Assembly: GCA_963789215.1 (NCBI GenBank)
Contig: CAWBJY010000002.1
Span: forward strand, 434,001-498,000
Origin: Phormidesmis sp963789215
Lineage (GTDB): Bacteria > Cyanobacteriota > Cyanobacteriia > Phormidesmidales > Phormidesmidaceae
DNA: 64,000 nt
Reading direction: 5' to 3'
The translations under genes were made by a program, and so were the position numbers. This document shows, one piece after another, positions 58,660-64,000 of this stretch (position 1 is its first letter; each line of letters begins with the position of its first letter). Below the pieces are notes generated by a model, which did no database searches, had not been told where the DNA came from, and was given only the letters and a program-made list of their open reading frames with translations.

Positions 58660-59511
58660 CTACAGACCGGCTGAGGTGCTGGTGGCTTGCAGAATTTCGA
58701 CAACGGGATGGGCTGGGTCGTGGAGGTCGATGAAGGCGACTTTCTCTGGGTTTACTTTTTCGTCAAGCGATCGCAACTGGTCGAGGGCCACTAGCTGATT
58801 TTCGAATCCTTTGCCGTAAGGACCTAAATGGACAGCGCCTAGCTCACTTTGCAAAATTAAGTTGCTTGGCCTAGTCCAGTCTATTGCTGTGATTTTTACC
58901 GGGCTCTGGGCGATCGCTGCGTATATATTCTGCCAATCTTTTTCCTCGCCTGCTCGCATTCCCAACACAGTGAGCGCGGGTTCGCCTGCACTCGAGCCTA
59001 GCGACTGAAAGCTATTGCGCGGCATCCAATAGCCCTGCGCGTCGATCAGGCCAGGTGCTCTAAAAGCGACTGACTTATCTGGAATCTTTTGCATGGGGCT
59101 AGATGTGTCGGGTAGGGCGACGGCAACGGGCTGACGCTCTTTTACTCGAACATGCAGTCCTGGTGGGAGCAGTCGGCGACTTACAGCCGCTTCTGCGATG
59201 GGCGCATGAGCTTCCAAGCTAGCTTCTAAGTCCTTAGGCTTAACCTTGAGCAGTGGCAATGGATAAGGCAGCGGTAGCAGCGTCTGAACGGCTTCATCTG
59301 AAAGTAGTTCGTTATTGCTGATGTTGAGCTGCGAGGGGCCGCGAATAAGCCAAATAGGTGAAGTCGCTAGCCACAGGAGTCCAGCGGCGCATCCGGTGAG
59401 TGCGAGCGATCGCCAAGCATTTTTATAAAATTTGTATCGCCGTTGGCTGCGCAAATACTGTCTGCGGCGAGCGAGATCTTTGGAGGAAGGAGCAGTCGGT
59501 TTGGCAGGCAT
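58660..59511 (-). CDS. ftsQ: Cell division protein FtsQ (POTRA domain)
   Basis: The 283-residue protein has a basic cytoplasmic N terminus (RRRQYLRSQRRYKFYKNAWR), a single membrane helix (SLALTGCAAGLLWLATSPIW), and then a POTRA domain (INISNNELLSDEAVQTLLP-like pattern, PIAEAAVSRRLLPPGLHVRV with KERQPVAV). A C-terminal beta domain includes GLIDAQGYWMPRN. This is the FtsQ/DivIB layout; it links cytoplasmic and periplasmic divisome parts. It precedes ftsZ. Confidence 0.93.
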   Translation of the reverse strand: MPAKPTAPSSKDLARRRQYLRSQRRYKFYKNAWRSLALTGCAAGLLWLATSPIWLIRGPSQLNISNNELLSDEAVQTLLPLPYPLPLLKVKPKDLEASLEAHAPIAEAAVSRRLLPPGLHVRVKERQPVAVALPDTSSPMQKIPDKSVAFRAPGLIDAQGYWMPRNSFQSLGSSAGEPALTVLGMRAGEEKDWQNIYAAIAQSPVKITAIDWTRPSNLILQSELGAVHLGPYGKGFENQLVALDQLRSLDEKVNPEKVAFIDLHDPAHPVVEILQATSTSAGL

Positions 59512-59865
59512 GAGCTTCGACTAGTCTTAGCAAAGTCGGAATGTATTCGGTTTTAGCAGCTTTTGGCGAATGTTGAACAGCTGTTATGAAAAAGCTAATT
59601 TCTGGAGAAAGATGTCGATAGAGGCACCCGTCACTTAGTAGCTAAGACGTATTTCAGTAGCTAAGACATATTAAAGCTAACTTTATGTCGCTAGCAGGCT
59701 ACCCAGTTTGCCTTAGAAGTTGACTTTTATTTGCTATCTGTTCGCTATTCGCTAAGAGATTCATAGACAGCAGTCCTGGTCAACAGGTCTCAAACTTCGA
59801 TCTTTCTAACGGCTTAGCGGATACCCGACTCGACTACTTGGCTCAAATATTAGGCTGAGCAAACA
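59512..59865. other. Gap upstream of ftsQ
   Basis: About 350 bp. It contains a two-copy tandem duplication (AGTAGCTAAGAC, starting at 59637 and 59656, 19 bp period). The remainder is presumably ftsQ promoter region. No gene, RNA or terminator is visible. Confidence 0.45.
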
Positions 59866-60282
59866 TCAAGTTTTTTGAATCGAAGTCTTTGTAAGCAGAA
59901 AGTCTAGCCACTGGCGCGCCATTTCTCCCTCGGTAAACGGAATATTGAGGTGACGTCCATCTTCTAGGGTAAAGCCTAACGAGAATCTGCCTTTGCTAGG
60001 TAATTCGTCGCCACTCACTGGCTGAGCGTTCACTTCTAACGCCGCTTGTCTGACTTCGGTAAGATTCAACGTTTCGATGCCGACAATGCCTTGGCGAGTA
60101 GGCGATCCCCAAGTGAGGACATCTCCGTTCTGTCCGAGGGCCGCGTAGATATCGTACTTGGCCCGCTCAAACTGCTGCGCCCACTCTTTATACGCTTCTA
60201 ATTTTCGGTATTCGTTCCATCCCGCCCAGGCCAGTCCAAAAAATAGAACTAACAGCGGTAGCCAGGCTAAGCCTCGCGCCAT
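59866..60282 (-). CDS. Membrane-anchored protein of unknown function
   Basis: The 138-residue protein starts with one hydrophobic segment (LAWLPLLVLFFGLAWAGWNE) that is an uncleaved anchor or signal. A soluble domain follows, with YDIYAALGQNGDVLTWGSPT, a strand-rich middle and RHLNIPFTEGEMARQWLDFL. Anchored domains of this type are common in cyanobacterial hypothetical proteins. No named family or catalytic motif is recognised. Confidence 0.7.
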   Translation of the reverse strand: MARGLAWLPLLVLFFGLAWAGWNEYRKLEAYKEWAQQFERAKYDIYAALGQNGDVLTWGSPTRQGIVGIETLNLTEVRQAALEVNAQPVSGDELPSKGRFSLGFTLEDGRHLNIPFTEGEMARQWLDFLLTKTSIQKT

Positions 60283-60460
60283 ACGCTTTCTCCTTCAATT
60301 TATTGATTCGAAGCTGTATCCAAAGTCTATTCGCTCACCGCGATGATTTTGAATGTTAACTAATGCAAGTGAGTATTAACTCTTACTACGAAACCCATAG
60401 ATTTGGAGACGGGCCTTTCCCTCTTCGTGAAATGATTGATAAGGTTCAGAACTTGTAATG

Positions 60461-60506
60461 CCTAAGAGGAACTCGATAAAAAGCAATTTCGAGCCGTTCT
60501 TTTAGG
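60461..60506 (+). promoter_or_regulatory. Imperfect leader hairpin upstream of psaK
   Basis: CCTAAGAG ... AAC ... TCGA (60461-60476) can pair with TCGA ... GTT ... CTTTTAGG (60489-60506), with a one-base bulge on the 5' side and a three-base bulge on the 3' side, 58 bases before the psaK start. A 15-codon reading frame with ATG at 60458 and TAG at 60503-60505 covers the same bases. Either may be chance; an mRNA-stability role is a guess. Confidence 0.4.
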
Positions 60507-60563
60507 ACAGTCAGATCTGATTTGTTTTAACCGCTCTTTCAATAACTTTTTCGGAGAAAGTAG

Positions 60564-60818
60564 ATGCCTCTAATCGCTGCCGCCGCTGCCTATGTTCCCC
60601 ATACCGCTGAATGGGGACCTAATGTTGCTATCGTCATGATCGCGTGCAACCTGCTTGCCTTCTTCATCGGCAAGCAAGTTATTCGAATCCCTGATGCCGA
60701 TCCAGCGGGTGGCGTATTTTTGGGTTTAGGATTGCCTGCTCTACTCGCAGTGACTAGCTTGGGCCATCTCATTGGCGCAGGCGCTATCTTGGGTCTTTCT
60801 AATCTAGGCGTTTTGTAG
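60564..60818 (+). CDS. psaK: Photosystem I reaction centre subunit PsaK
   Basis: The 84-residue protein has two hydrophobic helices: WGPNVAIVMIACNLLAFFIG, then the loop KQVIRIPDADPAGG, then the second helix GLPALLAVTSLGHLIGAG. This is the two-helix PsaK topology, a peripheral photosystem I subunit that links antenna to the reaction centre. A GGAG ribosome site lies eight bases before the ATG. Length is normal. Confidence 0.97.
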   Translation: MPLIAAAAAYVPHTAEWGPNVAIVMIACNLLAFFIGKQVIRIPDADPAGGVFLGLGLPALLAVTSLGHLIGAGAILGLSNLGVL

Positions 60819-60977
60819 CCTATTTCTTCTAGATTGACCTTTTAGAGATTGGTTGGCTAGATGGAGCATGGCTAGATTTGCTCCGCACCGGCCATCTATC
60901 TACCTTTCAATCCGCACTCTAATCGCAGATAGGCTTGGCCTTTCTATTGATCAGAGTGTGGATTTGCTGTTTGGGCC

Positions 60978-61283
60978 TTAGCCGATAACGGCCTGCAGGC
61001 GCGATCTGAATTCGCCTTTAGGGTGTCCGCCTTTAACTTCGCCCACGATATTGAAGTCGCCCTCAGGATCGTCGCAAATGATATAGGTAGGCCAGCCCAT
61101 ATCTGCTTTGTCAGGATACTGGCTGAGTAAGACTTTGCGATACTTTCGGTAGGTTGCAGTGTCTTGCATTTTGATACTAACGAAGTCTAGATCTAGCTCC
61201 TTAGCTACCTTTTCGTCGTAGAAGGACATTTTGTGGCAGATGCCACAGTCTTCGGAAGAGAATTTAAGCACCGCTCTAGTCAT
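60978..61283 (-). CDS. Thioredoxin-fold protein with CGIC motif
   Basis: The 101-residue protein starts with a beta strand and the active-site motif SSEDCGICHKM (CxxC), followed by DLDFVSIKMQD and the WPTYIICDD cis-proline region. It resembles a short thioredoxin-like disulfide reductase of cyanobacteria. It lacks a signal peptide, so it is cytoplasmic or stromal in position. It is divergent from coaD. Confidence 0.85.
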   Translation of the reverse strand: MTRAVLKFSSEDCGICHKMSFYDEKVAKELDLDFVSIKMQDTATYRKYRKVLLSQYPDKADMGWPTYIICDDPEGDFNIVGEVKGGHPKGEFRSRLQAVIG

Positions 61284-61339
61284 GTGGCCTCAAGGTAATA
61301 GAATTTTCTTATTCTAAGCCTATTTACGGACTTGCTTCT

Positions 61340-61825
61340 ATGGTTGCAATCTATCCTGGCAGCTTCGATCCCATTACGCTTGGGCACTTAGATATCATTA
61401 CTCGAAGCAGCAAGCTTTACGACAAGGTGGTGGTGGTAGTCTCGCGTAATCCTACTAAGAACCCGCTGTTTACGGTTGATGAGCGGATAGCGCAAATCCG
61501 GAAAACGACGCAGCACCTGGAAAATGTAGAAGTTGATAGCTTCAATGGTTTGACGATTAACTATGCTAGGGAGCTGAGCGCGAAAGTATTGCTAAGGGGG
61601 CTGCGGGTGCTCTCAGATTTTGAGAAAGAACTCCAAATGGCGCATACTAATAAGACCTTGGCTGATGAGATTGAAACCGTATTTTTGGCAACTTCTACGG
61701 AGTATGGTTTCCTAAGCAGTAGTCTGGTTAAGGAGATTGCCAAATTTGGCGGCCCTATCGACCACCTTGTTCCTAAACATATTGCGCTTGATGTCGAAAG
61801 ATGTTACGGCCAGAATCTCGTATGA
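61340..61825 (+). CDS. coaD: Pantetheine-phosphate adenylyltransferase
   Basis: The 161-residue protein has the nucleotidyltransferase motif AIYPGSFDPITLGHLDIITR (TxGH), VLLRGLRVLSDFEKELQMA and the ATP-contacting FLATSTEYGFLSSSLVKEIA segment. It makes dephospho-CoA from phosphopantetheine and ATP. Its stop overlaps the start of the next gene by ATGA, the first of two such overlaps linking coaD, the DivIVA-like gene and ruvA. Confidence 0.97.
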   Translation: MVAIYPGSFDPITLGHLDIITRSSKLYDKVVVVVSRNPTKNPLFTVDERIAQIRKTTQHLENVEVDSFNGLTINYARELSAKVLLRGLRVLSDFEKELQMAHTNKTLADEIETVFLATSTEYGFLSSSLVKEIAKFGGPIDHLVPKHIALDVERCYGQNLV

Positions 61826-62823
61826 ATAGCAATGGCCATGGTTCGCCAGGGAATGGCTCTGGACCTGCGGATGGGCTAGCCTCTAATGGAGCTGCAAATA
61901 ATCCGTACGGCTATCCTACGAATAGGCAGCCGTTTAATGTGCCGACACCCCCGCAGACAAGCAGCTCTCAAATAAATAATACTCAATCGAATCCTCAGAC
62001 GAGGCGCTCTGCTAGTAGATCTGGCGCTCGGCCTCAGCGACTGCCGATTAGCCCTTCTAGTAATCCATTTCCCGAAAATTCTTCATCCCGTAATCTCGTG
62101 AATACTTCTGCATCTGGCGAATACTACAATCCTGCTTCTGAGCGCTTTAACATTCAGCAAGAGCTAGACCGTATTGAAGAAATCGTACTGGAGAGTCCCC
62201 GATTTCCGCTGACTGGGAAGACCATGATCTCGGAGGATGAGCTGCTCGATCAGCTAGATGTAGTGCGAGTGAATCTGCCAGCGGCGGTGCAGGAGTCTGT
62301 GCAGATTGTGCAGGAGCGCGAGGAAATCTTGAATGAGGCTGAGCAGTACGCTCAAGAGGTGGTATCGGCGGCGGAAAAGCAGGCGGCGACTATTCTTAAT
62401 GAGATGAGTTTGATTCGCCAGGCTGAAGCACAGGCAAATCAGCTACGAACACAGACGGAGCAGGAGTGCGATGCGCTAAGGGCGCAGACGCTAAGCGAGG
62501 TGGAGCAACTGCAAAATCAGGCTCGGCAGGAGTGGGAGGAAATGCGCAGCCGGACGGTGAGTGAAGCGAAGACGATTCAAGAAGATGCGGATACTTATGC
62601 CGATCAGGTGCTGGGCAATATGGAGCAGCAGTTTACGGAAATGCTGCACATTTTACGGAATGGCCGTCAGCAAATTCAGGGCGGTCAGGCGTTGGATTTA
62701 GAGAATAGTGCTCCTCAAGCTCAAATTAATCCTGCAACCGGCGCGGTTCGTCCGGTGAGTCGCCGGGAAATGCGATCGCAGGGCCAGTCTTTACCCCAGC
62801 CGCGTTCTAGCCAACGTCCATGA
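61822..62823 (+). CDS. DivIVA-like coiled-coil protein (Cdv3-type)
   Basis: The ATG at 61822 overlaps the coaD stop as ATGA and gives 333 residues. Residues 1-110 are disordered and rich in Asn, Ser, Pro and Gly. A coiled-coil region (about 112-290) starts FNIQQELDRIEEIVLESPRF and continues with VRVNLPAAVQESVQIVQERE and long AEQYAQEVVSAAEKQAATIL heptads. This fits the cyanobacterial Cdv3/DivIVA-like cell-division proteins, but the match is by composition and pattern. The tail is again disordered. Its stop overlaps ruvA by ATGA. Confidence 0.78.
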   Translation: MNSNGHGSPGNGSGPADGLASNGAANNPYGYPTNRQPFNVPTPPQTSSSQINNTQSNPQTRRSASRSGARPQRLPISPSSNPFPENSSSRNLVNTSASGEYYNPASERFNIQQELDRIEEIVLESPRFPLTGKTMISEDELLDQLDVVRVNLPAAVQESVQIVQEREEILNEAEQYAQEVVSAAEKQAATILNEMSLIRQAEAQANQLRTQTEQECDALRAQTLSEVEQLQNQARQEWEEMRSRTVSEAKTIQEDADTYADQVLGNMEQQFTEMLHILRNGRQQIQGGQALDLENSAPQAQINPATGAVRPVSRREMRSQGQSLPQPRSSQRP

Positions 62824-63443
62824 TTGGCTATGTAAAGGGACTGCTTGCCGACAGCCAGAAGTTGCCTAGTGGTCGGGTGATTTTGACGGTGGAGGCGGCT
62901 GGGGTGGGCTACGACATGCAGGTGAATCCGCGCGTCTTGAGTTCGTTGCCGCCGGTGGGCGATCCGGTGCAAATTTATACGCATTTGCAGAGCAGAGAAG
63001 ATTTGCAGGTGCTGTTTGGTTTTGGCAGCAAGGCTGAGCGCGATGTGTTTCGGCTGCTGACCTCGGTGAGTGGAATTGGTTCGCAGATGGGAATGGCGCT
63101 GCTGGATACGTTGGGGATTAATGAGCTGATTCAGTCGGTGGTAAGTGGCAATACGAGGGTGCTATCTCGAACGCCGGGGGTGGGGAATAAGACGGCTGAG
63201 CGAATTGTTTTGGAGCTGAAAACGAAGCTGAGCGATTGGCGGCAGCATTCGGGCGTGGTGATGCCGACGGGTGGGCCAGTGTCTGCAGTGCAAGAGGATG
63301 TGGAGATGATGTTGGTGGCGCTAGGCTATACCAACAGTGAGATTAGTAAGGCGATCGCAGCAGTCGGTCAAAACACGGCGCTGAGTAAGAGTGAGAATAC
63401 AGAGGATTGGATCCGTGAGGCGATCGCCTGGTTGAGTCGTTAA
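62820..63443 (+). CDS. ruvA: Holliday junction branch migration protein RuvA
   Basis: The 207-residue protein begins MIGYVKGLL and has VLFGFGSKAERDVFRLLTSV, the helix-hairpin-helix SGIGSQMGMALLDTLG, a second HhH SRTPGVGNKTAERIVLELKT, and a C-terminal domain III (VEMMLVALGYTNSEISKAIA) that contacts RuvB. It forms tetramers on Holliday junctions in recombinational repair. It is coupled to the DivIVA-like gene by an ATGA overlap. A terminator follows. Confidence 0.97.
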   Translation: MIGYVKGLLADSQKLPSGRVILTVEAAGVGYDMQVNPRVLSSLPPVGDPVQIYTHLQSREDLQVLFGFGSKAERDVFRLLTSVSGIGSQMGMALLDTLGINELIQSVVSGNTRVLSRTPGVGNKTAERIVLELKTKLSDWRQHSGVVMPTGGPVSAVQEDVEMMLVALGYTNSEISKAIAAVGQNTALSKSENTEDWIREAIAWLSR

Positions 63444-63503
63444 GTGCCTTTTTCTATGGCTTTAACGCTATAGCCTTTGAGCGTTAGTCTGCCTTTAAAG
63501 GCA

Positions 63504-63543
63504 AAAGCAGGCCATTCTTTTGCGTAAAGGAATGGCCTGCTTT
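63504..63543. terminator. Bidirectional terminator between ruvA and the convergent partial gene
   Basis: AAAGCAGGCCATTC and GAATGGCCTGCTTT form a perfect 14 bp stem with a 12-base loop. A T run follows in each direction (short on the plus strand, TTTT on the minus). It lies between convergent genes. Confidence 0.85.
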
Positions 63544-63582
63544 GTGTGCTGAATTTTCTACGCGCTACGTGTCTAGCTTTGA

Positions 63583-64000
63583 TTAGTTAGCCGCATCAGC
63601 GGGAGCTTCGGTGGCGGGCTGCTCTGCTGCGGGTGCGGGTTCTGGCGCAGGAGCGGAGGCAGGAGCCGGTTCTGCCGCAGGGGCAGGCTCTTGGTTGATG
63701 ATGTTGACATCAGGCGTGGGGGTTTCAGGCACCGAGATGTTTACGTCAGGCGCAGGCGCAGACGCAGGGGTTTCTCTTTCAATGATGGTTTTCTCTCGGA
63801 CAACTTCTTTTTGAACTTGAGGCGTTTGCTCGATTTCGGGAGCGGCGACGGGTGTGGGTTCGGGGCTAGATAGGAAGTAAACTGCCGCGCCAATGCCTGC
63901 GGCTAGTAGCGCAATCGTCAAACCTACAATCAGACCGCTGGCTGCGCCATCGTTAGCGGCGGCTTGAGCATTTACTCGTTCTTGACCTCGAACGGCACCT
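63583..64000 (-). CDS. Pro/Ala/Glu-rich membrane protein (5' end outside window)
   Basis: The frame is open to the right edge of the window, so the start is missing; about 138 residues are visible. The sequence reads GAVRGQERVNAQAAANDGAA, then a transmembrane helix (SGLIVGLTIALLAAGIGAAV, then YFL), then a long low-complexity tail of Pro, Ala, Glu and Thr repeats (including VNISVPETPTPDVNIINQEP). This is a single-pass anchor with a stiff extracytoplasmic or cytoplasmic arm. No catalytic domain lies in the visible part. Confidence 0.7.
   Translation of the reverse strand, partial: GAVRGQERVNAQAAANDGAASGLIVGLTIALLAAGIGAAVYFLSSPEPTPVAAPEIEQTPQVQKEVVREKTIIERETPASAPAPDVNISVPETPTPDVNIINQEPAPAAEPAPASAPAPEPAPAAEQPATEAPADAAN

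Noticed and set aside
1..64000. Many GCGATCGC (HIP1) octamers considered as a repeat system
   Set aside because: HIP1 over-representation is a known genome-wide property of many cyanobacteria and is not local to this window.
1..64000. tRNA, rRNA, CRISPR array or insertion sequence
   Set aside because: Reading the gaps by eye found no tRNA-like cloverleaf, spaced repeats or transposase. A tRNAscan and repeat scan would be needed to be certain.

Overview
This 64 kb window is chromosomal DNA from a thylakoid-bearing cyanobacterium. The evidence is PsbU, PsaK, an Slr0228-like FtsH2, the plastid-type ribosomal protein PSRP-3/Ycf65, a CIRCE-controlled groESL operon, several cyanobacteria-restricted hypothetical families, and many HIP1 octamers (GCGATCGC). 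I cannot name the genus. I found no rRNA, tRNA, CRISPR array or intact insertion sequence. Almost all genes are housekeeping, and the accessory interest lies in a few genes and in the gaps between genes.

Layout. 1-4.9 kb: rpoB (3' part outside the window), tatD and rpsT on the minus strand, divergent from hisD. 4.9-8.1 kb: a degraded Uma2-like gene, a small unknown gene, a zinc-free quinone oxidoreductase and a 0.9 kb gap containing a long imperfect inverted repeat. 8.2-16 kb: a caspase-STAND-membrane protein, a hookless Rad50/SbcC-like ATPase and a PAS-GGDEF-EAL protein. 16-25.6 kb: HAD phosphatase, dapL, yjbQ-era with translational overlap, a GT-B glycosyltransferase, ftsH2 and gltX. 25.8-34 kb: a LOTUS-LOTUS-DUF3825 protein, ddl preceded by a structured RNA/terminator element, a TolC-type channel, a PDZ/radical-SAM-like DUF512 protein and uppP. 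34-45 kb: DUF3120 membrane protein, FHA-adenylate cyclase, psbU, nadB, two small cyanobacterial genes, groES-groEL, and ATP synthase beta and epsilon. 45-56 kb: a secreted beta-rich protein, a HEPN-like candidate, ycf65, cobU, rnz, a candidate structured ncRNA, polA, a PEP-CTERM protein, a ferredoxin-MBL protein and an SGNH/sialate esterase-like protein. 56-64 kb: a second Uma2, a DUF6464-like gene, ftsZ, ftsQ, psaK, a thioredoxin-like protein, then coaD, a DivIVA-like gene and ruvA with ATGA overlaps, and a partial proline/alanine-rich membrane protein.

The most interesting observations are: (i) mutually exclusive hairpins in the rpsT leader, one of which buries the Shine-Dalgarno sequence; (ii) a multi-hairpin RNA with its own promoter and a GNRA-capped terminator in front of polA; (iii) a terminator with a competing upstream pairing in front of ddl; (iv) the caspase-nSTAND-TM gene next to a Rad50-like ATPase lacking the zinc hook; (v) the LOTUS-LOTUS-DUF3825 protein; (vi) a recurring signature of 10-21 bp tandem duplications, often at gene 3' ends. 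All function calls come from reading motifs by eye. No database search was run.
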